From Colwellia psychrerythraea (GTDB lineage Bacteria; Pseudomonadota; Gammaproteobacteria; Enterobacterales; Alteromonadaceae): 64,000 bases of DNA. This document shows positions 53,139-62,158 of the stretch, in pieces; positions within the stretch are counted from its first letter, which is position 1, and every line of letters begins with the position of its first letter. The position numbers were made by a program, and so were the translations under genes. Where the stretch lies: positions 1 through 64,000 of the forward strand of contig NZ_JQEC01000027.1 in the NCBI RefSeq assembly GCF_000764185.1, read 5' to 3'. Under the pieces are notes generated by a model. That model was not told the origin of the DNA, did not search any database, and saw only the letters and a list, made by a program, of their open reading frames with translations.

Positions 53139-56100
53139 TTTGTGGCTCCGGTAATGAGCTTATTGCAGACGATTTTTCATCTTCAGCGGTCTTTGATGCA
53201 AACTTCTTATGATCAAACAACTGATATAGTACAGGTAGTACAACCAAGGTTAATAATGTTGAACACAGTAAACCACTAATGACGGTGATCGCCATTGGCG
53301 TTCTTAATTCAGCGCCCTCGCCCATGCCTAAAGCCATTGGTAATAAACCAAGTGCCGTAGTTAGTGTTGTCATAATTATTGGCCGTAATCGAGACTCGGC
53401 AGCCTGCTTTATCGAGGCACTCTTATCCAAACCTTGTTCGCGTAATTGGTTAATTCTATCCAATAAAACAATGGCATTATTAACGACAATACCCGCTAAC
53501 ATAATCAAACCAATGAAGACAATGACACTAATATTACTGCCGAAAAAATATAAACCATAAATAGAGCCTACGCCTGCTAACGGCACACTGAACAAAATTA
53601 ATAATGGCTGTAATAATGACTCAAACTGAGATGCCATCACCAAATAAACTAAAAATACCGCCAAGGTTAATGCCATTAACATAGAGTTAAATGACTGCTG
53701 CATCTCTTCACTTTGGCCGCCAAAAGTTGGTATAACAGTTAAAGGCAGTTTTAATTGTTTTATTAACTCATTTGCCTTGGCCAAAGCGCTATTTTGATCA
53801 CCTATAGCTATGTTGGCACTGATAACGGCAACACGCTGTTGGTTAATGCGATTGATTTGCGCTGGGCCAACAGTTTCAACTATATTACTGATGCTATCTA
53901 AGGTAATGGGGAAGTCATCATTAGGGTTAACCACCAGCTCTCGTAAATCACCAATTGAGTCGCGTTGCTTTTCATCGCTACGTACCAATATATCTATCTT
54001 GCGATCAAGTAGGGTATATTTGCTGGCTATATTACCGCCTATTTTAACAGCAACAAGCTGTGCTATATCCGGAGCATTTAAACCTAACTGAGCAATTTTT
54101 TGCTGATTAAAATGAATGGCTAACTCTGGTTGCCCTTTCCTTTGGCTATTGGCAACATCAACAAATTGAGCATCTTGTTCCATCAACTGAGTTAGTTGCT
54201 TAGAGTAAGTTGTTAGTAAATTAAGATCATAACTTGCCAATTCTATGCTGATTGGTTTACTAAAAGTAAATAACTCAGGTTGGTTTAACTGTGTTGTTGC
54301 GCCAACAAGTTTTTGTGTATATTGACGAATATCAGCCATCACTTGTTGTTCATCTTGGCTATCATGCAACATTATTTGTAACCTAGCCTGATGTTCACCA
54401 CCTTTATCGGCATTACTGGTCATCAAACTGCCTCGTCCAGTTAATGAATAGCTGCTTTTAATACGCTCATCACTTTGTAATTGCAGCGCTATTTTATTGA
54501 TAGTGCTATCAGTTACTGCCAGTGGTGTACCTGGCGCAAGCTCCAGTTCAAGATAAAACTCTCCTTGAGCAAGAGGCGGTAATAGTTCTACGCCAATTTT
54601 AGGTAAGATGAAAAAAGCAGAGCCAGCAAAGCTCAAACTTATCAATAAAGTACTAATGCTGTGTTTCAAAGAGAGTGATAACAATGTCGAATAAAGCGCG
54701 GCTAATTTATCAAAGATAAAGTTAAAACCTGCCGTAAGTGGTTTCATCACAAAAGAGGTGATTTTACTCACACCATGAAAAGCCAAAAGTACAATACGCA
54801 TGATCAGCATTGGTAACCAAATAAAAATGGCTTTAAACGGTAAGGTTAATATAAAGCTAATTTTTTTATACCAAACCAAGGCTTTAAAACCAATACGCTC
54901 TTGCGCGGGTTCTTGACTGTTTGGCTCTAATTCTTGAGAAGCCTGCCTTGAAGCCAACATTGGAATCAATGTTAACGCGACAACTAATGAAGCAACTAAA
55001 GCAAAGGCAACGGTCATCGCTTGATCTGCAAATAACTGACCAGCAACACCTTCAACAAAGATTAACGGCACAAAAACCGCCAGCGTAGTTAACGTTGAAG
55101 CAATAATAGCGCCGCTGACTTCTTTAGTGCCTTTTCTCGCAGCTTCAACAACATTAAGTCCTTGTTCTTTATAGCGGGCAATATTCTCAAGCACCACAAT
55201 GGCATTATCGACCAGTAGACCTGTTGCAAGCGCAATGCCGCCAAGAGACATAATATTAAGACTTATGCCGTTACCATACATCATATTAAAAGTAGCAATC
55301 ACAGAGACTGGAATTGACAGTGAAATGATCAACGTCGGGATAATTGATCGTAAGAAAAGGTACAAAATAAACATAGCTAGCAAGCCACCAATAATTGCTG
55401 CAGATTTCACTTCACTAATGGCATTACTAATAAAAGTCGATTGGTCATAGACTACGGTTAATTGATAACGATCCCCCAATAATTTATTAATCGCGTCTAA
55501 TTTCTTATTAATTAATTTAGCCACTTGTACCGTATTAGCATCCCCTTCCTTATATATGGCTAATTCAACGGCTTCAACAGCATTAATACGAGTTACATCA
55601 GTACGCTCTTTGTAACCATCAACAATGGTAGCAATATCGTTTAGCGTAATAATTTGCTCATTTTCCCGATAAACCACCAATTCGCCAATTTGATTAATAT
55701 TGGTAAATTGGTTTAGTGTACGAACTAGATATTGGGTATTACCTTCAATTAATTTACCCGCAGAGATATTAATGTTTTCAGCATTGATGCGATTAATGAT
55801 CTCTTGGCTACTTAAATTAAGTTGCGCCAATTTATGTTGATCAATAACCACTTGATATTCTTGTTCAAGACCACCACCTAGCTTAACCGATGCAACACCA
55901 AGCAATGACTCTAACTGGCGTTTAACATCGTATTCTGCAAATGTTCGAAGCTGAGTTAAGCCAGCAACCGAGTTGTCCGATGTTTGTAAACCCAAGCGAA
56001 TAATGGGATCTAAAGACGGATTAAATTTTAAAATCAGTGGTTTTTGCACATCTAAGGGTAGACGAATAAGATCGAGTTTTTCCCTGACTTCTAAACTGGT

Positions 56101-56409
56101 GATGTCCATAGCAACATCCCACTCAAACTCCAGTAATACGTCTGACTGGCCTGCTTTAGATACTGAACTGATTTTTCTTAAACCTTTTACCACACCCACA
56201 GCTTCTTCAATGGGTTTAGTAATTAACTGTTCTATTTCAGCGGGCGCTGCGCCAGTATAGTTGGTTCGTACAGTTAACGTTGGGTAGCTAAGTTCAGGTA
56301 ATAAATTCACTGCAAGGCGAGATAAACCAACTAAACCGAACAGCATTACCGCAAAAGTAAACATCCATACCGTCACAGGACGTTTTATTGCCACATCAAC
56401 AATGCTCAT
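53131..56409 (-). CDS. RND efflux transporter, first pump subunit
   Basis: A 1092-residue RND transporter. It starts MSIVDVAIKRPVTVWMFTFA, and has the porter domain opening YPTLTVRTNYTGAAPAEIEQLITKPIEE. The TM4 motif is GLLVDNAIVVLENI, and GIVVNNAIVLLDRI with RLRPIIMTTLTTALGLLPMA marks the second half. An insertion of about 50 residues after the first TM block (LEPNSQEPAQERIGFKALVW...) makes it longer than AcrB. Its ATG overlaps the stop of a 39-residue ORF (ATGA). Co-transcribed with the adaptor upstream and the second pump downstream. Confidence 0.92.
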   Translation of the reverse strand: MSIVDVAIKRPVTVWMFTFAVMLFGLVGLSRLAVNLLPELSYPTLTVRTNYTGAAPAEIEQLITKPIEEAVGVVKGLRKISSVSKAGQSDVLLEFEWDVAMDITSLEVREKLDLIRLPLDVQKPLILKFNPSLDPIIRLGLQTSDNSVAGLTQLRTFAEYDVKRQLESLLGVASVKLGGGLEQEYQVVIDQHKLAQLNLSSQEIINRINAENINISAGKLIEGNTQYLVRTLNQFTNINQIGELVVYRENEQIITLNDIATIVDGYKERTDVTRINAVEAVELAIYKEGDANTVQVAKLINKKLDAINKLLGDRYQLTVVYDQSTFISNAISEVKSAAIIGGLLAMFILYLFLRSIIPTLIISLSIPVSVIATFNMMYGNGISLNIMSLGGIALATGLLVDNAIVVLENIARYKEQGLNVVEAARKGTKEVSGAIIASTLTTLAVFVPLIFVEGVAGQLFADQAMTVAFALVASLVVALTLIPMLASRQASQELEPNSQEPAQERIGFKALVWYKKISFILTLPFKAIFIWLPMLIMRIVLLAFHGVSKITSFVMKPLTAGFNFIFDKLAALYSTLLSLSLKHSISTLLISLSFAGSAFFILPKIGVELLPPLAQGEFYLELELAPGTPLAVTDSTINKIALQLQSDERIKSSYSLTGRGSLMTSNADKGGEHQARLQIMLHDSQDEQQVMADIRQYTQKLVGATTQLNQPELFTFSKPISIELASYDLNLLTTYSKQLTQLMEQDAQFVDVANSQRKGQPELAIHFNQQKIAQLGLNAPDIAQLVAVKIGGNIASKYTLLDRKIDILVRSDEKQRDSIGDLRELVVNPNDDFPITLDSISNIVETVGPAQINRINQQRVAVISANIAIGDQNSALAKANELIKQLKLPLTVIPTFGGQSEEMQQSFNSMLMALTLAVFLVYLVMASQFESLLQPLLILFSVPLAGVGSIYGLYFFGSNISVIVFIGLIMLAGIVVNNAIVLLDRINQLREQGLDKSASIKQAAESRLRPIIMTTLTTALGLLPMALGMGEGAELRTPMAITVISGLLCSTLLTLVVLPVLYQLFDHKKFASKTAEDEKSSAISSLPEPQNV

Positions 56410-56525
56410 GATAAAGCTCCATTAGTATTTACATTACTCATTAGCAATACGGTACAGATCAAAATTACGGTGACTACTGGGTGTTTTACAACCACAAAGA
56501 ACAGACTATCAATCAAAATATTCAT
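56406..56525 (-). CDS. 39-residue single-span protein between adaptor and RND genes
   Basis: The frame MNILIDSLFFVVVKHPVVTV / ILICTVLLMSNVNTNGALS lies exactly between the adaptor stop (12 bp gap) and the RND start, with which it overlaps by ATGA. TAGAGAATCG gives a ribosome-binding site. It has one strongly hydrophobic span preceded by Lys-His-Pro, like the first helix of RND pumps (KRPVTVWMF...). It may be a true small pump partner (an AcrZ-like idea), or a relic or leader that couples translation. Not listed by size-limited gene callers. Confidence 0.55.
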   Translation of the reverse strand: MNILIDSLFFVVVKHPVVTVILICTVLLMSNVNTNGALS

Positions 56526-56537
56526 GTTTACGATTCT

Positions 56538-57665
56538 CTATTTAGTGGTTTTTGCTATGGCTGTTTCTGTCTCAGCTAATTCATCATTATTAAGACTGTC
56601 TTCATCGCTTGTTTTAGCATTTAATATTTCAACCAAGGCATTTTCTTTGAGGTTATGATGACCATTAACCACCACGCTATCACCTTCTTGCAGCTCTCCG
56701 CTTATCTCGGTGAGTTGCTCTTGTACAAAACCTTTGTTGATTAACACTTCTATCGCTTTATTCTCTTTTACTAAGTAGATTTTACTTATGTTATCAAGGG
56801 TAATGATTGCATCCGTTGGAATAGTTAACGTGTCTTTATGAGTATCAAAAGTCAGTGCTATTTGGGCAAACATCCCTGGCTTTAATTGCAACTGGTCATT
56901 GGCAATAGATAAAATAACTTTGAAGGTACCACTACGACTATCGATTACAGGGGAAATTGAGCGTATTTTCGCAACAAACTGCTTATCTTGGCGTGCACTA
57001 AATTGTAATACTGCCTGCTGTCCTAATTCAACATAACTCAGTTTATGTTCAGGTAAATAAACCACAGCTTGTAAACTTGACTGGTCAACAATATGAAATA
57101 ATTTTTGATAACCTTGAGTAAAGTAGCCGGTTTTAATATGGCGCTTAGCGATGTAACCCGAAATAGGTGCAACGATTTGGCTATCTTTTAAATCTAGTGC
57201 GGCTAATTCCTTTGCCGCGACTGCAGCTCTATGTTGGTATTTCAACTTATCTGACGCTTGTGCACTCACTAATTGTTTTTCAGCCATTAAAGATAAACGT
57301 TTTAACTCTTGATCAAGGCCCGCTAGTTCGGCCTCTGCTTTATCAAGTGCTAATTGATAACGTCTGGCATCAACTTTAGCAAGCAGTTGACCTTTTTCAA
57401 CAAAGTCGCCTTCTTCAACACTCAACTCTTCAATAATGCCGGTAACACGCGTAATAATATCAGCTTCATTTCGAGACTCTAACGTCGCCGTAGTATGAAA
57501 ATTTGATGAGATATCTTTACGTTCAATACTGGCCACCATCACAGGTATGGCAAATTCGGCAACTTCTTTGTCTTCTTCCTTAGCCTCTGGTTCAGAGCAT
57601 GCTGTTAAAAAAGCAGCGGCAAGTATAGTAGTAGAGAGTAATAATGTTTTAGAAAAAGTAAACAT
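56538..57665 (-). CDS. RND periplasmic adaptor (membrane fusion) lipoprotein
   Basis: A 375-residue adaptor. Lipobox LTAC (MFTFSKTLLLSTTILAAAFLTACSE) gives a lipid anchor. The biotinyl-lipoyl half motifs GIIEELSVEEGDFVEKGQLLAKVDARRYQLALDKAEAEL and QIVAPISGYIAKRHIKTGYF flank a short hairpin. The beta-barrel and membrane-proximal domains follow. It links the RND pair to an outer-membrane channel. It is the first gene of the operon; a 9-bp dyad operator lies 67 bp upstream of its start. Confidence 0.92.
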   Translation of the reverse strand: MFTFSKTLLLSTTILAAAFLTACSEPEAKEEDKEVAEFAIPVMVASIERKDISSNFHTTATLESRNEADIITRVTGIIEELSVEEGDFVEKGQLLAKVDARRYQLALDKAEAELAGLDQELKRLSLMAEKQLVSAQASDKLKYQHRAAVAAKELAALDLKDSQIVAPISGYIAKRHIKTGYFTQGYQKLFHIVDQSSLQAVVYLPEHKLSYVELGQQAVLQFSARQDKQFVAKIRSISPVIDSRSGTFKVILSIANDQLQLKPGMFAQIALTFDTHKDTLTIPTDAIITLDNISKIYLVKENKAIEVLINKGFVQEQLTEISGELQEGDSVVVNGHHNLKENALVEILNAKTSDEDSLNNDELAETETAIAKTTK

Positions 57666-57731
57666 GGGGTATTTCCGTATTTTTAATAATGCATTAAAAA
57701 TAGCACAAGCTGTGCCAGTTACTCATTCCTC

Positions 57732-57754
57732 ATATGTAACAACAAGTTACATAT
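57732..57754. promoter_or_regulatory. Dyad operator upstream of the RND operon
   Basis: ATATGTAAC (57732-57740), loop AACAA, GTTACATAT (57746-57754) is a perfect 9-bp inverted repeat. It lies 67 bp before the adaptor start, a typical place for a TetR- or MarR-type repressor site. No regulator gene lies in the window beside it. The rest of the gap 57666-58025 shows no gene. Confidence 0.6.
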
Positions 57755-58025
57755 ATTAACCCAAACTAACATCATCAAATATGGTTAAATTAACTAATAA
57801 GTTAGTGTTTTACGTAATTATTATTGTCAAATTCACTACTTAAGCATCAGTAACATTTTCAGCTTAAATAATAGCCAGAGGTCATGGGAAAAGGGTAAAG
57901 AGCTTTGTTTAACACGCTAAAACTCATACTGTACAAAAGATAACACCAGGCCAACAATTCTCAACAGTGTGGTTAATCACCTTTGGTTATTATGTCTTCA
58001 CTAGCTAAACAGTGAGGTAGAAATT

Positions 58026-58304
58026 ATGTTGAATAGCCATATCCAGAGTAATGAATCAAAGTCTATAAATGCTTTTTTAACTGATAGCAGGCAGCAGAAC
58101 TATAATCAAGATACATTATGGGACAAACTTAACTTTAGCCAACAATATGCCGTATGTAGTCTAGGACAATTTGGCTATTTACTCACTTATGTGCGTTCCT
58201 TTGGTGATACTACTTTGGCAGTATTAAAGCAAAATGACAAAATTGCTACCATCAATGAAGCTGGCGTAATCAATATTAATCCCGCGATTTATTGCCGTCA
58301 GTAA
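58026..58304 (+). CDS. Small conserved hypothetical protein
   Basis: A 92-residue soluble protein that I do not recognise by name. It reads LNFSQQYAVCSLGQFGYLLTYVRSFGDTTLAVLKQNDKIATINEAGVININPAIYC, an alpha/beta pattern with two Cys. GTGAGGTAGAAATT before the ATG is a good ribosome-binding site. It is followed by a strong terminator, so it is a single-gene unit. Confidence 0.68.
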   Translation: MLNSHIQSNESKSINAFLTDSRQQNYNQDTLWDKLNFSQQYAVCSLGQFGYLLTYVRSFGDTTLAVLKQNDKIATINEAGVININPAIYCRQ

Positions 58305-58344
58305 TATCAAAACTTATCATTCCCTGAGGCAATGAAGAATGCAA

Positions 58345-58368
58345 AAAGGCGAGCTATTTCTCGCCTTT
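58345..58368. terminator. Terminator after the hypothetical gene
   Basis: AAAGGCGAG (58345-58353) pairs perfectly with CTCGCCTTT (58360-58368), loop CTATTT. Confidence 0.8.
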
Positions 58369-58490
58369 ACCTTGTCATAAGTTAAACCGATAAGTTCACA
58401 GGACTAGATCAGTTACACTTACCTATTTACACTAAGCCACTTAAGCTGGGTAATTAAAACTTAGTCCTTTAAAATAAGCTTTTTAGCTTG

Positions 58491-59156
58491 CTATGCTTTG
58501 CTAAATTTCATTTCAGGTACTTCACCTTCAATAACTAACTCACCTTGAGTTAACTTGATAATCTCTTCCACCGACACCCCTGGCGCACGCTCAAGTAAAT
58601 GAAATTTACCGGATTTTATTTCAATAAAAGCTAAATCTGTCAGTACTTTTTTAATACAGCCACGACCTGTTAACGGTAAAGTACAGTTAGTCAGTAGCTT
58701 TGACTGACCGTGTTTTGAAGCATGAGTCATGGTAACAATAATATTATCAGCACCAGCCACTAAATCCATCGCCCCGCCCATGCCCTTAATAAGTTTTCCT
58801 GGGATCATATACGAAGCAATATTGCCATTTACATCCACTTCAAAAGCGCCTAATACGGTTAAATCAACATGACCGCCACGTATCATGGCGAACGATTCTG
58901 CTGAATCAAAGATTGACGCGCCTTTTGCCATAGTAACCGTTTGTTTACCAGCATTGATTAAGTCGGCATCAACTTCTTCATCTGTTGGGAAAGCGCCCAT
59001 GCCCAATAAACCATTTTCTGACTGCAACATAACCTCTATATCTTTAGGGATAAAATTTGCAACCAGTGTTGGTATGCCTATGCCTAGATTAACGTAATAA
59101 CCATCTTGTAATTCTTGCGCAACACGCTGTGCAATTTGATCTCTTGATAAAGCCAT
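58491..59156 (-). CDS. scoB: 3-oxoacid CoA-transferase subunit B
   Basis: A 221-residue beta subunit of succinyl-CoA:3-ketoacid CoA-transferase, which activates acetoacetate to acetoacetyl-CoA. The catalytic Glu lies in QSENGLLGMG; GIGIPTLVANFIP and GGHVDLTVLGAFEVD are family blocks. AGGAGAATAATT precedes the ATG. It follows scoA by 2 bp in the same operon. Confidence 0.93.
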   Translation of the reverse strand: MALSRDQIAQRVAQELQDGYYVNLGIGIPTLVANFIPKDIEVMLQSENGLLGMGAFPTDEEVDADLINAGKQTVTMAKGASIFDSAESFAMIRGGHVDLTVLGAFEVDVNGNIASYMIPGKLIKGMGGAMDLVAGADNIIVTMTHASKHGQSKLLTNCTLPLTGRGCIKKVLTDLAFIEIKSGKFHLLERAPGVSVEEIIKLTQGELVIEGEVPEMKFSKA

Positions 59157-59158
59157 AA

Positions 59159-59866
59159 TTATTCTCCTAAAGGTCGCGTGGTTCGCTGCTCAATACGTTT
59201 TTCAAAACTGCTTTGAATTAAGCGATTAACATAAATGCCAGGGGTGTGAATTTCATCAGGATCTAACTGACCGGGTTCAACTATCTCTTCCACCTCAACG
59301 ACGGTTATTTTCCCTGCGGTTGCTGCCATGGGGTTAAAATTACGTGCGGTTTTTCTAAATACAAGATTGCCATATCTATCGGCTTTCCACGCTTTTACTA
59401 TGGAAAAATCACCTGTAATTGACTCTTCTAAAATATAATCACGACCATTAAACTGACGTTCATCTTTACCCTCTGCCACAGGCGTACCAACACCGGTCGC
59501 AGTGTAAAATGCCGGAATACCCGCACCACCAGCACGCATTTTTTCGGCTAGTGTACCCTGAGGGGTTAATTCAACACTAAGCTCTCCCGACATCATTTGT
59601 TGTTCAAATTCTGCATTTTCACCAACATAAGAAGCGATAATTTTACTAATTTGGCGATCAGGTAATAATAAACCCAAGCCAAAATCGTCTACGCCACAAT
59701 TATTTGAAACCAGCGTTAGTCCCTTTGTTCCCTTGCGCTTTATTTCACTGATTAAATTCTCAGGAATACCACATAGGCCAAAGCCACCAGCAATAATGGT
59801 CATATTATCCGTTAACCCAGACATAGCTTCTTCATAGCTATGAACAACTTTATCAAATCCTGACAT
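59159..59866 (-). CDS. scoA: 3-oxoacid CoA-transferase subunit A
   Basis: A 235-residue alpha subunit of the same transferase. It has [16 protein letters not shown], the CoA-binding GxGxxxG-like segment, and [35 protein letters not shown]. It is the first gene of the pair, divergent from a LysR regulator. A hairpin (59875-59896) with 9-bp stem lies just before its start. Confidence 0.93.
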   Translation of the reverse strand: MSGFDKVVHSYEEAMSGLTDNMTIIAGGFGLCGIPENLISEIKRKGTKGLTLVSNNCGVDDFGLGLLLPDRQISKIIASYVGENAEFEQQMMSGELSVELTPQGTLAEKMRAGGAGIPAFYTATGVGTPVAEGKDERQFNGRDYILEESITGDFSIVKAWKADRYGNLVFRKTARNFNPMAATAGKITVVEVEEIVEPGQLDPDEIHTPGIYVNRLIQSSFEKRIEQRTTRPLGE

Positions 59867-59874
59867 CGCTTATT

Positions 59875-59896
59875 ACTTTTCACTTCGGTGAAAAGT
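59875..59896 (-). promoter_or_regulatory. Hairpin in the scoA leader
   Basis: ACTTTTCAC (59875-59883) pairs perfectly with GTGAAAAGT (59888-59896) around TTCG. On the scoA strand it ends 8 bases before the ATG, so it could mask the ribosome-binding site; AAGGA sits just upstream of the hairpin. Confidence 0.45.
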
Positions 59897-60042
59897 CCTT
59901 AGTAAGTTTTAAGTGATTAGCAGTTTTAACCAATTGCATAGATTTGTGAAATTGATTAATCTTAAGTATTGATAACTTTTATTAATAAATGATATTTATA
60001 ACTTATTTTTATAAATAATGAATGTCGACAAGAGTACAGTTA

Positions 60043-60936
60043 ATGAATATCACCTTAAAACAAATCCGAGCATTTCTTAGCATTGCGCAAGTAAATAGCT
60101 TTGCTGAGGCCTGTGAATTACTACACATTTCACAGCCGGCTTTAAGTATTACCATCAAAAACTTAGAAGCTATCATTGGTGGTAAGCTCATTGCACGATC
60201 AACTAGAGCAGTATCGTTAACACCTGAAGGGGAATTGTTTTTACCGGTAGCTAAACGCCTGCTTAGTGATTTTGATAATGCTTTTATTGAGCTTCATGAA
60301 AGTTTTTCTTTAAAACGTGGTAATTTATCTTTTGCCGTTATGCCCTCTTTTGCCAGTACTTTATTGCCCAAATACCTGGTGAACTTCAATAACCAATATC
60401 CTGCAGTAAAAGTAAAGGTTCATGATGTTATTGCCGAAGATGCTGTCGACATGGTGCGCTCAGGTAAAGTAGAGTTTGCCATCAGCTTTGATCCCGGCAG
60501 CTCAGATGATCTGAACTTTGACACTCTGTTTACCGATAAGTTTATCGCGGTATTTCCCAAAAGCCATCCACTTAATAACCTCGTTAAAGAAGATAAAAAA
60601 CCACAATGGCAGCAGCTTAGTCAATACCCATTCATAACGCTGCAAAGGCCTTCAAGTATTCGTTTATTGCTCGATGAGACCTTAGCTAAACAAGGCATAT
60701 TCTTAGATATAGCTTTCGAGACAAATCAATTAGCAACAGTCGTGCAAATGGTGGCTAATAACCTAGGTATTAGTGTTATTCCCTCACTTTACAAACAGCA
60801 ACTATCAAAGCTAAACCTTAGCTACTGTGAGATAGATGAACCAGCTATAAGCCGCCGCGTCGGTATTATTTGCAAGCGTCGGCACAGTTTTTCACAAGCG
60901 ACTACTGAGTTTTTAAAAATCCTTCAACATAGCTAG
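60043..60936 (+). CDS. LysR-family regulator of the ketone-body genes
   Basis: A 297-residue LysR regulator. The HTH is FLSIAQVNSFAEACELLHISQPALSITIKNLEAIIGGKL (residues 11-49), followed by a substrate-binding domain (FAVMPSFASTLLPKYL, LATVVQMVANNLGISVIPSLY). ATG 60043 (MNITLKQ) fits the family start; 60022 is the longer option. It is divergent from scoAB and close to bdhA, so it probably governs both; the effector is not known. Confidence 0.88.
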   Translation: MNITLKQIRAFLSIAQVNSFAEACELLHISQPALSITIKNLEAIIGGKLIARSTRAVSLTPEGELFLPVAKRLLSDFDNAFIELHESFSLKRGNLSFAVMPSFASTLLPKYLVNFNNQYPAVKVKVHDVIAEDAVDMVRSGKVEFAISFDPGSSDDLNFDTLFTDKFIAVFPKSHPLNNLVKEDKKPQWQQLSQYPFITLQRPSSIRLLLDETLAKQGIFLDIAFETNQLATVVQMVANNLGISVIPSLYKQQLSKLNLSYCEIDEPAISRRVGIICKRRHSFSQATTEFLKILQHS

Positions 60937-61163
60937 CAGCTACTCCCATCTAGTAAAAATAGATAACCTGCCACACCTTATTTCATGGCACTAAGGTAGT
61001 AAATCAACTTAGCTTCAATTCAGTTAAGGTAATTTCATGACTAAAAGTAACGTCAAGTTAACTTCAAATACGGAGCTAACTTAGCAGCCTGCGCTCTTTT
61101 CAGCATAAGGACATGCTGATATTTTTATGAAAATTATTTTATGAAACTACCCTAGGAAACACT

Positions 61164-61991
61164 ATGTTTGAAAGTACCCTATCAGAAAAAATAAACTTAA
61201 AAGCTTCAAACCTACAAGGTAAAACAGCTCTTATCACTGGCTCAACAAGTGGCATAGGTTTAGCCAGTGCTCATGTTTTGGCTGAACAAGGTATTAATCT
61301 AGTGTTACACGGCTTAATGAATGAAAATGAAGGTGCCAGCCTAGCGCATGAATTTAGTGAAAAATATCAAATTAAAACCCTGTTTGATAACGCCAATTTA
61401 ATGGACTCAGCCGCCATTAGTACTTTTATGGAAAAAGCGCTTAAGGCCATGGGCTCAATCGATATATTAATTAACAATGCCGGTATTCAGCACACCGAAG
61501 CCGTGGATACTTTCCCTGAGAATAAGTGGAACGCCATCATTGCCATTAATTTAACCGCAGCTTTTCATACTATTCAGCATTCATTATCGGGTATGAAAGA
61601 AAATTCATGGGGCCGAATTATCAATATTGCATCAGTGCATGGTTTGGTTGCCTCTAAAAATAAAGCCGCATATTGCGCAGCAAAACACGGCATCATTGGC
61701 TTAACCAAAGTTGTAGCGCTGGAATGTGCAGAGCATGGCATCACGGCTAACGCCATTTGCCCAGGCTGGGTAGATACACCACTTATCAACGAGCAAATCA
61801 CTGATATTGCGGAAAAAGAAAGTAGCAGCTTCGAGCAGGCAAAATACCAACTCATTACCGCTAAACAGCCGTTACCCCAAATGATGGAGCCACGCCAAAT
61901 TGGTGAATTTATTCTTTTTCTTTGCAGTGATAGCGCTCGCAGTATTACCGGTTCATCTTTACCTATGGATGGTGCCTGGACAGCCCAGTAA
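61164..61991 (+). CDS. bdhA: 3-hydroxybutyrate dehydrogenase (SDR)
   Basis: A 275-residue short-chain dehydrogenase. Motifs are TGSTSGIGLASAH (NAD-binding), INNAGIQHTEAV, and the catalytic Ser/Tyr/Lys in IASVHG and YCAAKHG; AICPGWVDTPLI follows. The segment HGIIGLTKVVALECAEHGITANAICPGWV is typical of D-3-hydroxybutyrate dehydrogenases. The N-terminus is about 15 residues longer than usual. CTAGGAAACACT precedes the ATG. With scoAB and thiolase it converts 3-hydroxybutyrate to acetyl-CoA. Confidence 0.9.
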   Translation: MFESTLSEKINLKASNLQGKTALITGSTSGIGLASAHVLAEQGINLVLHGLMNENEGASLAHEFSEKYQIKTLFDNANLMDSAAISTFMEKALKAMGSIDILINNAGIQHTEAVDTFPENKWNAIIAINLTAAFHTIQHSLSGMKENSWGRIINIASVHGLVASKNKAAYCAAKHGIIGLTKVVALECAEHGITANAICPGWVDTPLINEQITDIAEKESSSFEQAKYQLITAKQPLPQMMEPRQIGEFILFLCSDSARSITGSSLPMDGAWTAQ

Positions 61992-62158
61992 ACCTCTGTA
62001 GATAAGCCGTTAATACATTGATAGCCATTATTGAGTAAATAAATTACCTAGCTTTCTTTTAAAGACATAGATTAAAGGCTGACTTTAAAAAGCACTTACT
62101 CATAACTTTCACACGTTTAAAATTTTTAATAAGTTCAATGAATTTGAGATAAATTAAT

